Shown here: positions 36,377 to 44,956 of the stretch, in pieces
How the letters are laid out: every line of letters begins with the position of its first letter
Position numbering within the stretch: the stretch's first letter is position 1
Assembly (NCBI GenBank): GCA_013821455.1
Contig: JACDGS010000016.1
Span: 1-64,000 of the forward strand
Direction of reading: 5' to 3'
Source of the DNA: Chthoniobacterales bacterium
GTDB taxonomy: Bacteria > Verrucomicrobiota > Verrucomicrobiia > Chthoniobacterales > UBA10450
Length of the DNA stretch: 64,000 nt
Program-made: the position numbers and the translations under genes
The notes under the pieces: model-generated
Told to the model about the DNA's origin: nothing
Database searches by the model: none
What the model saw: the letters and a program-made list of their open reading frames with translations, nothing else

Positions 36377-37723
36377 TCACAAACCATACTGTTGCAGCCG
36401 CCGGTAAAAAGCGCTGCGGCTTAAGCCTAACGACTCCGCGGCCTTGCGCGCATTGCCGTCGTTGCGGGCGAGCGCCTTCTTGATCAGGAAAGCTTCCACG
36501 TCTTCCAAGCTCATCTCCTCGAGCCGCGGTGAAGTGTCTCCTGCACTCGTTAGGCCGAGATCGTTCGCTTTCAGTTGATTTCCGCGCGCCATGAGCACCG
36601 CGCGTTCGATCACGTGATCGAGCTCGCGCACGTTGCCCGGAAATTCATGCCTAACGAGCGCCTCGTGCGCGGCCGGTTCGAAGCCGGTCAGTTTCTTGCG
36701 ATAGCGCTCCGCATGCTGGCGGAGGAAATGCGCGGCGAGAGGAGCAATGTCGTCACGCCGTTCGCGCAAAGGTGGGAGCGCGACCTCGATGGTGTTGAGG
36801 CGAAACAACAAGTCCTGCCGAAAACGTCCAGCCGCGACTTCTTCGTGCAGGTTAGCATTGGTCGCGGAAATGATGCGGACGTTGGCGTGCAATGTTTTCG
36901 AAGAACCGACGCGTTCGAACTCGCCCGTCTCGATCACGCGGAGCAACTTGGCCTGCTGACTCATTGGCAGGTTCGCGATCTCGTCGAGAAAGAGCGTGCT
37001 TTCATCCGCGAGCTCGAAACGCCCGGCGCGATCCGTTTTCGCATCGGTGAAAGCGCCTTTCACGTGACCGAAAAGTTCGCTCTCGAAAACACCTTCCGAG
37101 AGTCCGCCCATGTTCACCGTGATCATGATTTTGCTCGCGCGGCTCGAGAGAGAATGCAGCGCGCGCGCGACGAGGCCTTTGCCCGTTCCGTTTTCGCCCG
37201 TGATAAGAATGTTCGCGTCGGACGGTGCGACGCGCGTGATGAGCTCGATCACCGGACGCATCTGCGGCGAATCGGAAATGATGCTCGGCATTTTTCCGCG
37301 GAGCAGTTCGTTCTTCGCTTCGAGTTGCCGGCTTTTGCGCAGCGCGCTGCCGAGCGCAATCTGCGTGCGAACGATGGTCAGTAGTCGATCGTTGTCCCAG
37401 GGTTTCGGGAGAAAATCGCGCGCGCCAAGTTTCATCGCTTCCACCGCGAGATCGATCGTCGCCCACGCTGTCATGACGACGATGGGGAGGTTTTCGTCGA
37501 GCGCTTGAATGCGAGGGATGGCTTCGAGGCCCTCCTGTCCGGATGTGGTATCGCGCGTGTAATTGAGATCCATCATGAGCAGCGCGTAATCGCGTTTCTC
37601 GAGCGCGTTGAGGACCGCGCCTAACGAAGTCACTCCGTCGGTCTGATAGCCTTCGCCTTTAAGTAAAATGCGCAGCGCTTCGAGCACGTCGCTCTGATCG
37701 TCGGCAATGAGGATGCGGCTCAT
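36377..37723 (-). CDS. Sigma-54-dependent response regulator (NtrC family)
   Basis: The 448-residue protein has three domains. A receiver (residues 1-120) contains the acidic pair D8-D9 and phospho-acceptor D52 (LLMMDLN). An AAA+ sigma-54 activator domain (about 140-370) has Walker A GENGTGKG, the sigma-54-contacting loop GAFTDA and Walker B LFLDEIANLP. A C-terminal Fis-type HTH spells ARKAAESLGLSRSAFYRRLQ. It should activate RpoN promoters, the nearest being 34595-34610. Its ATG overlaps the stop of the upstream PIN toxin gene by 4 bases, so toxin and regulator are translationally coupled. Confidence 0.95.
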   Translation of the reverse strand: MSRILIADDQSDVLEALRILLKGEGYQTDGVTSLGAVLNALEKRDYALLMMDLNYTRDTTSGQEGLEAIPRIQALDENLPIVVMTAWATIDLAVEAMKLGARDFLPKPWDNDRLLTIVRTQIALGSALRKSRQLEAKNELLRGKMPSIISDSPQMRPVIELITRVAPSDANILITGENGTGKGLVARALHSLSSRASKIMITVNMGGLSEGVFESELFGHVKGAFTDAKTDRAGRFELADESTLFLDEIANLPMSQQAKLLRVIETGEFERVGSSKTLHANVRIISATNANLHEEVAAGRFRQDLLFRLNTIEVALPPLRERRDDIAPLAAHFLRQHAERYRKKLTGFEPAAHEALVRHEFPGNVRELDHVIERAVLMARGNQLKANDLGLTSAGDTSPRLEEMSLEDVEAFLIKKALARNDGNARKAAESLGLSRSAFYRRLQQYGL

Positions 37724-38127
37724 CGCGGTGTCTCGATCCGCAGGGCGGGGAAGAGTTTTTGGAAGTCTCGTGCGTTGCGGGTAAGCAGGCCGTCGAAGCG
37801 TTGCGCGAACGCGCCGATCAGAACGTCAGCGATGGGACGTTTGTTAGGCAAACGCCGCGCTCTGATATGCGAAGCCCAGGCATCGAAAGCGCACTGGGTG
37901 TCGAGCCATGTCCAACTTTCGGTCCAGGCGACTCCGAGGTTGGCGAGGAAATGCTCCTGCGCCGTCAGGACGCCGTCGAAAGCAGGAGCGAGCTCGACAA
38001 ATGAAACCGGCGAGATGACCAAGCCACGTGCGTTTTTTTGAGCCAGGAAGCGCGATGAGACGTTACCAAAACGCGGGTCGGCGTCTGCGATATCGATGAG
38101 CAAACAGGTGTCAACGACCCACGACAC
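37720..38127 (-). CDS. PIN-domain ribonuclease toxin (VapC-like)
   Basis: I take the GTG at 38127, which overlaps the antitoxin stop (TAGTG), as the start. The 135-residue product then begins VSWVVDTCLLIDIADADPRF. The PIN acidic residues are visible: D6 in VVDTC, E in VSFVELA, D in IADVLIGA and the closing NARDFQ. The fold is predicted to cleave RNA when free of its antitoxin. Downstream its stop overlaps the start of the NtrC-type regulator. The pair may be an addiction module that happens to be joined to the regulatory operon. Confidence 0.85.
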   Translation of the reverse strand: MSWVVDTCLLIDIADADPRFGNVSSRFLAQKNARGLVISPVSFVELAPAFDGVLTAQEHFLANLGVAWTESWTWLDTQCAFDAWASHIRARRLPNKRPIADVLIGAFAQRFDGLLTRNARDFQKLFPALRIETPR

Positions 38128-38384
38128 TACTTTTCCCCTTCGCGCAAAATGGCCATCCACTTATCGGTCGGTCGGCCCTTCTCCCCGCGGAAACGGGCGG
38201 CGAAACCGAGCATGGCTTTGGCGCCGAGCGGCTTTTTCTTTTGCGGAATACGAATGAGACATTCGCGGTCGGAGAGTTTCTCCCAGACTAACGGTTGTCC
38301 GGGTTTCAGGTTGAGTTCGCGGCGGATCGCGGCTGGGATGGAGACCTGGCCGCGCTCAGTCACGACGGTGGTTTGGGTGCGCAT
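38127..38384 (-). CDS. AbrB/MazE-type antitoxin
   Basis: The 85-residue product (from the ATG at 38384; an alternative start at 38414 adds 10 residues) begins MRTQTTVVTERGQVSIPAAI, the SpoVT/AbrB swapped-hairpin DNA-binding fold. A basic C-terminal tail follows (IPQKKKPLGAKAMLGFAARF) and probably wraps the toxin. It overlaps the PIN gene by one base. The upstream sequence has a direct repeat (ATGATAAAATTG, GCATGATAGAAT) that could serve as an autoregulatory operator; this is inference. Confidence 0.85.
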   Translation of the reverse strand: MRTQTTVVTERGQVSIPAAIRRELNLKPGQPLVWEKLSDRECLIRIPQKKKPLGAKAMLGFAARFRGEKGRPTDKWMAILREGEK

Positions 38385-38489
38385 GCGGGTGATTCTATCA
38401 TGCAATTTTATCATGTCGAATTTTCGCCGTCTTAGAGGGGTTTTAATGCGATCAACTTCTGCTCGAAACGCCCGTCGCCGGCGCGCAAG

Positions 38490-39341
38490 GGATTAAGGAA
38501 ACGCCGGGCGTTGTTTTTCAATCCGAGGCGGACCTCGGCGTCGAGACCACCGGCGAGCGCGCTGCGATTCTCATGGAAGGAATTATCGGGAGCCGTTCCA
38601 CCTTTCTCGGCAAGACATTGCGCGACCTGAATTTTCGGCAGCGCTACGGCGTTCTTATTCTTGCCGTTCATCGGCAGGGAGAAAATCTGCGCAAGCACTT
38701 CGAGGATGTGCGGCTGGCGTTCGGCGACACGCTGCTCGTGCAGGGCCCGGTCGAAGGAATCCATCGCCCCATGCAGGAGCGCGATTTTCTCAGCCTCACC
38801 GAGACGAAGCAGCGCGCTTTCCGCCGGCATAAAGCTCCGCTCGCAATTCTCGCCATTGGCAGCGTGATCGTCCTCGGCGCGCGAAGCGATTGAGTGGCGG
38901 ATTCTCTTCATGATTTTCGGCATGCTCGCGCTCGGCACGGCGATGGAAACGACTGGCGCGGCGCATCTCATCGCGAGCGGTGTTACAGGCGCAGTTGACG
39001 CTTCGGCCCGGCAGTCACTCTCTCAGTCATGTGTCTCGTCGCGACCTTGCTTACCGAGTTGATTAGTAATAACGCCGTGGCCGTTCTTCTCACTCCGATC
39101 GCCTTTGAGATTGCGAATACTAATGGGTGTGGATGCGCGGCCATTTTGCGTCGCGGTCATCTTCGGGGGTGCGGCTAGCTTCGCCACGCCTATAGGTCAT
39201 CAGACTAATACCTATGTCTTTGGCGCGGGCGGTTACCGCTTCTCCGATTTTCCAAAAATCGGTGCGCCGCTAAATATTATCCTTTGGATCGCGGCTAGCA
39301 TCCTTATTCCTATCTTCTGGCCTTTCGCCGCCAGGCCGTAG
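38490..39341 (+). pseudogene. SLC13/DASS-type anion transporter, 3' part with frameshifts
   Basis: Three frames must be joined. The first reads a TrkA-C (RCK_C) domain, GIIGSRSTFLGKTLRDLNFR to about 38880. The second reads EAIEWRILFMIFGMLALGTA from about 38882. The third reads LTELISNNAVAVLLTPIAFE near 39055, and then SFATPIGHQTNTYVFGAGGY and FSDFPKIGAPLN near 39180-39260 after another shift. These are hallmark segments of Na+-coupled dicarboxylate/sulfate transporters with RCK domains. At least three frameshifts and the missing N-terminal half make it a pseudogene. It is divergent from the antitoxin gene. Confidence 0.8.
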
Positions 39342-39386
39342 ATCGCGCTATTTGCAGGCAGCCCATTAACAACGCAGCCTTAGCTA

Positions 39387-39740
39387 ATGAATCCCACCCT
39401 TTTTCGGGTTGCAGCCACTCTTTGTTTTCTCGCGGTAGGACTGGGAGCTTTCGGTGCGCACGCTCTGAAAGGAACTCTTGCAGCGAACGGCCTAACCGAC
39501 GTTTGGAACAAGGCTGTCTTATATCAATTTGTCCATGCGCTGGCTCTGCTCCTTCTCGCTACCTTACCGGGCGCAAATCGTATTGCCGCGTGGCTATTCA
39601 TAAGCGGTATTATCATTTTCAGCGGGAGCCTCTATCTCCTCGCCCTAACGAACATAAGATGGCTCGGCGCGATCACTCCGATCGGCGGACTCTGTTTCCT
39701 GGCCGGTTGGCTTTGTCTTATTATCTGGCCGCCGCGCTAA
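39387..39740 (+). CDS. DUF423 small membrane protein
   Basis: A 117-residue protein with four predicted membrane helices. The N-terminus FLAVGLGAFGAHALKG and the later VWNKAVLYQFVHALALLLLA and GSLYLLALTNIRWLGAITPI-GG motifs identify the DUF423 (YgdD-like) family. The function of this family is unknown. It lies 45 bases after the transporter pseudogene. Confidence 0.92.
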   Translation: MNPTLFRVAATLCFLAVGLGAFGAHALKGTLAANGLTDVWNKAVLYQFVHALALLLLATLPGANRIAAWLFISGIIIFSGSLYLLALTNIRWLGAITPIGGLCFLAGWLCLIIWPPR

Positions 39741-39839
39741 TTCCTAGCCCGGTAGAGCCAGATAGATAGCCAGTGCAGGGCAGACCCGCCCGACCGCGAG
39801 CGATACGCGACCATCGATCACTAGATCTTCAAAGCAGAG

Positions 39840-40070
39840 TTAGTCAGTCTTCGCGGAGAAGAGTGCTTTGCTCGTTAGGCACTGGTAAGGCGCGTGGCGG
39901 TTCCCAATGTCATAAAGCTCCCCGCCGCCCTCCGTTTTCGTCTCCGCGAGCGATGCGACGAAGTCCAGGGCCAGAAAGGGAATAAGCGCTAGCCCTGCCA
40001 CCAGCAGGCCGATGAGCTGCAATTGTTGAAATTCTCGCAGCATCAAGGGAGTGAGCCAGGCTGGTTTCAT
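39840..40070 (-). CDS. Possible small membrane protein
   Basis: A 76-codon frame with one strong hydrophobic segment (about residues 18-40, LIGLLVAGLALIPFLALDFV) after a short amphipathic start, MKPAWLTPLMLREFQQLQ. It is divergent from the peptidase gene at 40210. The start has only a weak ribosome binding site (GGAA). No family is recognised; the C-terminal half is polar and may be chance coding. Confidence 0.35.
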   Translation of the reverse strand: MKPAWLTPLMLREFQQLQLIGLLVAGLALIPFLALDFVASLAETKTEGGGELYDIGNRHAPYQCLTSKALFSAKTD

Positions 40071-40209
40071 TGCCGGTTCCGATGAGATAGAAGTGAAGAG
40101 TAAAGCTCAATCTATTTGTGGAGGCACTTCCGTGATCAAATGTTCCGAACTTACAACAAGAGACACGTGAAGTTGATTGCAAACTTCTGACTGGCCTACA
40201 CAATTGAAC

Positions 40210-42429
40210 ATGCCCGCCTTCCGAGTCCTATCTTATCTTCTACTCGCGAGCCTTCCTTGTCTTAGCGCCCTCGCGGCGGAGAAAGAATCGGAGGATATGC
40301 GCTTTTTCCGGGATCTGGCAGAGACTCGGAGCTACTCGTTAGGGCAACCGGTTTCTCCTCAACTCACTCCGGATGGAAAGGCGGTCATCTTTCTGCGTGG
40401 CGGAGCAAGAGACCCGGTCTTGCGCCTCTATGAATTAACGATCGCCGATGGCAAGTTGCGCGAAATCCTCAGCCCTGAGAAAATCCTGCAAGGCGCGAAG
40501 GAAGAGCTAAGTGCGGAAGAGCGCTCACGTCGGGAGCGCGCGCGCCAGAGCTTGCATGGTTTTACCAGTTTCCAGTTATCAAAAGACGGTAGTAAATTGC
40601 TCATAGTCTTATCCGGCCGCATTTACGAGATCGCGCGCACTGATGCGAGTGTGCGAGCTTTGCCGGGAGAGGATTGGATAGACCCGCGCTTTTCGCCTGA
40701 TGGGCGATTTGTCGCGGCGGTTCATGGTGACGAGTTACACGTTATAGACTTGGAGAAACTAACGGATCTCGCCCTAACGACAGGTGCCAGTGAAACAATT
40801 CAACATGGACTCGCGGAATTCGTCGCGCAGGAAGAGATGGATCGCCGCGAAGGTTATTGGTGGTCGCCCGATTCCCAGACACTGGTATATCAAGAAACTG
40901 ACAACGCGGGAGTAGAAAGCCGGTTCATCGCCGACCCACTTCATCCTGAGACTCCGCCTGCGAAAAATTTCTATCCGCGGGCCGGCACGAAGAACGCGCA
41001 GGTGCGCCTGGGGCTTATCGCGCGCACCGGCGGAGCAACCCGCTGGATCGAATGGGATCGCGAAAAATTTCCCTATCTCGCGCGCGTCGTCTGGAAGGAA
41101 AAGGCTGCGCCACTTTCGATCCTGGTGCTGAATCGCGCGCAGCAGGACGAACGGCTTCTCGCCGTCGATCCGCCGACCGGCGCGACGCGTGAGTTGCTGC
41201 ACGAGAGTGACTCAGCGTGGTTGAACCTCGATCCGCGGCCTATGCCGATTTGGTTAAGAGATGGTAAGGACTTTCTTTGGACGACGGAAAGGAATGGCGC
41301 ATGGCAGCTCGAGCTGCGTCAGGCTGACGGCGCGCTCGTGCGCGCGGTGACTCCACCTGAGTTCGGGTTGCAGCAGTGTGTCGGGCCGATCGATTCCGAT
41401 CATGCGGTCCTGGTCGCGGGCGGGATGGATGCGCGGCAGCGTCAACTCTTTCGCTTTTCGCTCGATAAGTCAGACAAAGGAGTAAGCCTAACGAGTAAAG
41501 GTGGGTGGCATAATGCCAAAGTGGACGAAGAACAGGAGTTATACCTCCATCAATTCGCGCTGCTCGACGGTCAAACTGGCTGGGAAGTGTCACACGCCGC
41601 CGATGGCTCGACGGTTTGTAGCCTGCCTTCCGTCGCAGAACATCCTGCCGCCTTACCTGTCCTTGAATTAACCCGGACGGAGGGCGCGCGGCCAATGGAC
41701 GCCGCCATTGTGCGGCCACATCATTTCCAGAAAGGCCAGAGCTATCCGGTCCTCCTCGATGTTTATGCCGGACCCCACGGGAAAGAAGTGACTGCGTTAC
41801 CGCAAAGATACCTAACCGATCAATGGATGGCGGACCGCGGATATATCGTTGTTGCGATCGATGGCCGCGGCACACCAGATCACGGACGCGCATGGGAGCG
41901 AGCTATCCGCGGCAACTTGATCGACCTCGCGCTCGAGGATCAGGTTGCAGGCTTGCACGCACTCGCGCAACACGAGACCGCGATGGATCTGAAGCGAGTC
42001 GGTGTTTTCGGCTGGTCTTTTGGCGGATATTTTTCCGCGATGGCGACGATACGGCGTCCTGATATTTTCCGTTGCGGCGTAGCAGGGGCGCCGGTGGTGA
42101 CTTGGGAAAACTACGACACTTGTTACACCGAGCGCTATCTCGGATTGCCCTCGGAAAATGCGGAAGCGTATCGAGTCAGCAGCGTTTTGACTTATGCCGC
42201 GAACCTCAGTCGTCCGCTTCTTATTATTCATGGACTAACGGACGATAATGTTTACGCCCAGCATTCCATTCAACTTATGGAAGCGCTTTTCACCGCGGGT
42301 AAGACCTTCGAGTTTCTTCCGTTGCTTGGAACACATATGGTTAGTGACCCGCTGCCTGAATTACGCCGGCAAATGCGCATCATCGATTTCTTCGACCGGG
42401 AGTTGCGGCCCGAAGTAGGAAACAAGTGA
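40210..42429 (+). CDS. Dipeptidyl-peptidase IV-like serine peptidase (family S9)
   Basis: From the ATG at 40210 the product is 739 residues and starts with a signal peptide (MPAFRVLSYLLLASLPCLSA). A DPP-IV beta-propeller domain follows (to about residue 470) containing EFVAQEEMDRREGYWWSPDS, the glutamate pair that binds the substrate N-terminus. The C-terminal alpha/beta hydrolase holds the catalytic serine in GWSFGGY, the aspartate in HGLTDDNV and the histidine in GTHMVS. It is expected to remove N-terminal dipeptides in the periplasm. An alternative start at 40177 would place 11 residues before the signal peptide and is less likely. It overlaps the next gene by 4 bases. Confidence 0.92.
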   Translation: MPAFRVLSYLLLASLPCLSALAAEKESEDMRFFRDLAETRSYSLGQPVSPQLTPDGKAVIFLRGGARDPVLRLYELTIADGKLREILSPEKILQGAKEELSAEERSRRERARQSLHGFTSFQLSKDGSKLLIVLSGRIYEIARTDASVRALPGEDWIDPRFSPDGRFVAAVHGDELHVIDLEKLTDLALTTGASETIQHGLAEFVAQEEMDRREGYWWSPDSQTLVYQETDNAGVESRFIADPLHPETPPAKNFYPRAGTKNAQVRLGLIARTGGATRWIEWDREKFPYLARVVWKEKAAPLSILVLNRAQQDERLLAVDPPTGATRELLHESDSAWLNLDPRPMPIWLRDGKDFLWTTERNGAWQLELRQADGALVRAVTPPEFGLQQCVGPIDSDHAVLVAGGMDARQRQLFRFSLDKSDKGVSLTSKGGWHNAKVDEEQELYLHQFALLDGQTGWEVSHAADGSTVCSLPSVAEHPAALPVLELTRTEGARPMDAAIVRPHHFQKGQSYPVLLDVYAGPHGKEVTALPQRYLTDQWMADRGYIVVAIDGRGTPDHGRAWERAIRGNLIDLALEDQVAGLHALAQHETAMDLKRVGVFGWSFGGYFSAMATIRRPDIFRCGVAGAPVVTWENYDTCYTERYLGLPSENAEAYRVSSVLTYAANLSRPLLIIHGLTDDNVYAQHSIQLMEALFTAGKTFEFLPLLGTHMVSDPLPELRRQMRIIDFFDRELRPEVGNK

Positions 42430-43949
42430 GTACGCAAGGTAGTCCTATTTCCGGCGAGACGCGGCGCGATCGCATTGATCTTGCGCTTTTATTAGGGTTA
42501 GCGTCACTAACTATTCTTTACCACCTCGTCACTGGTAACAACTACGGTTACCATCGCGACGAACTGGCTACCCTGCATGACGCGCGCCATTTCGCCTGGG
42601 GCTACGTGGCTTATCCACCTGTTACTCCTTTTCTCGCGCGCCTCTCCCTGCTGCTTTTCGGCCCTTCTCTAACAGGCTTTCGCTTTTTCGCTGTGCTCGC
42701 GTGCGGTGTCTCCATCCTGCTTGCCGGACTTATGGCACGCGCGTTGGGCGGCCAGCGCGGTGCTCAACTCCTCGCGGCCTGCGCGGCAACTGCCTTTACT
42801 CTCGTCGCTGGGAGTTTGATGCAGTATGTCTCGTTCGACTATCTCGCGTGGGTTGCGGTTTCTTACTTTGTTATTCGCCTTTGCCAAACAGACGATCCTC
42901 GCTGGTGGCTTGCGCTCGGGTGCGCGATTGGCTTTGGTATGCTGAGCAAATACAGCATGCCGGTATGCGTCGCCGGCGTCGGGGTTGCTGTCTTCTGCAC
43001 TCGGCTGCGCGTGCATTTGAGGAGTAAGTGGCTCTGGCTCGGCGCTGCTATCTCGCTCCTTATCTTTCTGCCTAATTTCCTTTGGCAGATGAGTCATCAT
43101 TTTATCTCGCTCGATTTTCTCCGGCATATTCACGAGCGCGATGTTCGTATCGGTAGGACGAAGGATTTCCTACCCGATCAGCTCAAGCTCACTCTGCTTG
43201 CCTTCCCTTTAGCTGCGGTGGGAATTTACTTCTACTTCTTCGCGTCGATAGGTCGCCGCTTCCGCGCGCTGGGTTGGATGTTCGTCGTACCGCTTATTAT
43301 CTTTTTGGCCGCAAAAGGACGTGGTTATTATCTGGCCGGGGTTTACCCGATGCTTTACGCTGGCGGCGCGGTTTGGGGGGAGAAATGGCTGTCACGCTTA
43401 CGGAGCGGATGGGCGATTACTCTACGGTCTGTCGCCTGGTTTGCTGTGGTAACCGACATGGTTTTCATGCTCGCCTTTTTTACTCCGCTCGCGCCGTTTA
43501 ACTCACGCTGGTGGTGGACCGCCGCGAAACTCAATGGCGACATGCACGAAGAAATCGGATGGCCCGAGTTAGTGCAAAAGGTCGCGCAGATTCGTAACTC
43601 ACTTTCGCCGGAAGACCGAGCTCACCTGGGAATTCTAGCCGCTAACTATGGCGAAGCCGGTGCGATCGAACTCTACGGGGCGAGCTATGGTCTGCCGCAG
43701 CCAATTAGCGGCATCAATTCCTTTTGGGCCCAGGGGTATGGCGATCCGCCACCGGAAGTATTGATTGTGCTTGGTTTCTCGCCCGAGTCACTCGCGCGCA
43801 AATTCGAGTCCGTTGAGTTGATCGGTCGCTTTGATAATCGGTATCACGTGCCTAACGAGGAATCGACGGATAACTCCAGGATCTATCTTTGCCGTCGTCT
43901 CCGCAAATCCTGGCCGGAATTCTGGAAGGATTTCCAATACTTCGGCTAA
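42426..43949 (+). CDS. Glycosyltransferase family 39 (ArnT/PMT-like) membrane protein
   Basis: A 507-residue protein starting at GTG within the stop of the peptidase gene (GTGA). Around 10 hydrophobic segments span residues 15-370. The first loop contains YGYHRDELATLHDARHFAWG then YVAYPPV, the conserved acidic loop of PMT_2/ArnT enzymes that use polyprenyl-phosphate sugars. The C-terminal 110 residues are soluble. It probably transfers a sugar to a lipid or protein on the periplasmic side; the acceptor is not known. Confidence 0.88.
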   Translation: MSTQGSPISGETRRDRIDLALLLGLASLTILYHLVTGNNYGYHRDELATLHDARHFAWGYVAYPPVTPFLARLSLLLFGPSLTGFRFFAVLACGVSILLAGLMARALGGQRGAQLLAACAATAFTLVAGSLMQYVSFDYLAWVAVSYFVIRLCQTDDPRWWLALGCAIGFGMLSKYSMPVCVAGVGVAVFCTRLRVHLRSKWLWLGAAISLLIFLPNFLWQMSHHFISLDFLRHIHERDVRIGRTKDFLPDQLKLTLLAFPLAAVGIYFYFFASIGRRFRALGWMFVVPLIIFLAAKGRGYYLAGVYPMLYAGGAVWGEKWLSRLRSGWAITLRSVAWFAVVTDMVFMLAFFTPLAPFNSRWWWTAAKLNGDMHEEIGWPELVQKVAQIRNSLSPEDRAHLGILAANYGEAGAIELYGASYGLPQPISGINSFWAQGYGDPPPEVLIVLGFSPESLARKFESVELIGRFDNRYHVPNEESTDNSRIYLCRRLRKSWPEFWKDFQYFG

Positions 43950-44059
43950 CTGTGATTCTAACCTAGCGGAAAGCTGCACGGGGGAAAGTCGCTCAGGAGT
44001 ATTTTAGCGCCTCACTCCCAAGTGTGAGGTTGGTCGTGCGGCTTGCCTAACGAGTAAAG
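43950..44059. other. Short gap between convergent genes
   Basis: About 110 bases between two converging genes. It holds one GCCTAACGAG motif (about 44045). I see no strong terminator hairpin with a T-run. Confidence 0.4.
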
Positions 44060-44956
44060 CTATAGATTAAGGTGAGCCGGGGCGGCGGGCCCCTCGGCGC
44101 AGACCATCTGGAGATAGCTGCGGTATTCGCCTTTGGGGAGGTCTTTAATCAGACTCTCCAGGTGCGCTTGATCGATGAAGCCGGCCCGTAAGGCGACTTC
44201 TTCAAGACAGGCCACTTTCAAACCCTGCCGGTGTTCGATGGTGGCGATGTAGTTGGCTGCCTCGAGCAGACTGGTCTGGGTGCCGGTGTCGAGCCACGCC
44301 ATCCCGCGACTGAGCAAGCGGACGTGCAGAGATTGATCCTTGAGATAGGAAAGGTTGAGGTCAGTAATTTCCAGTTCGCCGCGCGCGGAGGGGCGCAGGG
44401 AACGGCAGCGTTCCACCACTTGTTCGTCATAAACATACAAACCCGGAACCGCGTAATGGCTTTTCGGTTTGGCGGGCTTTTCTTCGAGGCTAATCACCCG
44501 GCCGTCCGCGCCGAACTCAACCACGCCGTAGCGTTCCGGGTCGCGCACCTGATAGCCAAAAATGCACGCGCCTCCTTTAGTCGTTAGGGCGTCGCGGAAG
44601 AAATCGAGCTTCCCGTAGAAAATATTGTCGCCCAGGATCAGTGCCGCGCCGTCCTCACCGATGAAATCCGCGCCAATCAAGAAGGCTTGGGCAATTCCTT
44701 TAGGCTCCGGTTGTTCAGCGTATTCAAGGCGAATGCCAAGACGCGAGCCATCACCGAGAAAGTCGCGCAACATCGGAATGTCTTTCGGTGTCGAGATGAC
44801 AAGGATCTCGCGCAGGCCGCCGAGCATGAGCGTCGCGAGCGGGTAGCAAATCATCGGCTTGTCGTAAACCGGGAGGAGTTGTTTGCAGACAATTCTCGTT
44901 AGGGGATGAAGCCGTGTGCCGGCGCCGCCGGCGAGGAGGATAGCTTTCTTGTTCAT
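44060..44956 (-). CDS. rfbA: Glucose-1-phosphate thymidylyltransferase
   Basis: From the ATG at 44956 the product is 298 residues, the usual RfbA length. It has the nucleotidyltransferase signature LLAGGAGTRLHPLT, then KQLLPVYDKPMICYPLATLM, EYAEQPEPKGIAQAFLIGAD, LGDNIFYG and GMAWLDTGT. It makes dTDP-glucose from dTTP and glucose-1-phosphate, the first step toward dTDP-rhamnose. The longer open frame to 45154 lies antisense-like over the neighbour and is not used. It overlaps the GT4 gene by 4 bases, so sugar activation and transfer are linked. No rfbBCD follow in the window. Confidence 0.95.
   Translation of the reverse strand: MNKKAILLAGGAGTRLHPLTRIVCKQLLPVYDKPMICYPLATLMLGGLREILVISTPKDIPMLRDFLGDGSRLGIRLEYAEQPEPKGIAQAFLIGADFIGEDGAALILGDNIFYGKLDFFRDALTTKGGACIFGYQVRDPERYGVVEFGADGRVISLEEKPAKPKSHYAVPGLYVYDEQVVERCRSLRPSARGELEITDLNLSYLKDQSLHVRLLSRGMAWLDTGTQTSLLEAANYIATIEHRQGLKVACLEEVALRAGFIDQAHLESLIKDLPKGEYRSYLQMVCAEGPAAPAHLNL

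Noticed and set aside
38432-38971. Minus-strand open frame of 179 codons
   Set aside because: It is antisense to the RCK domain of the transporter pseudogene, which has recognisable homology.
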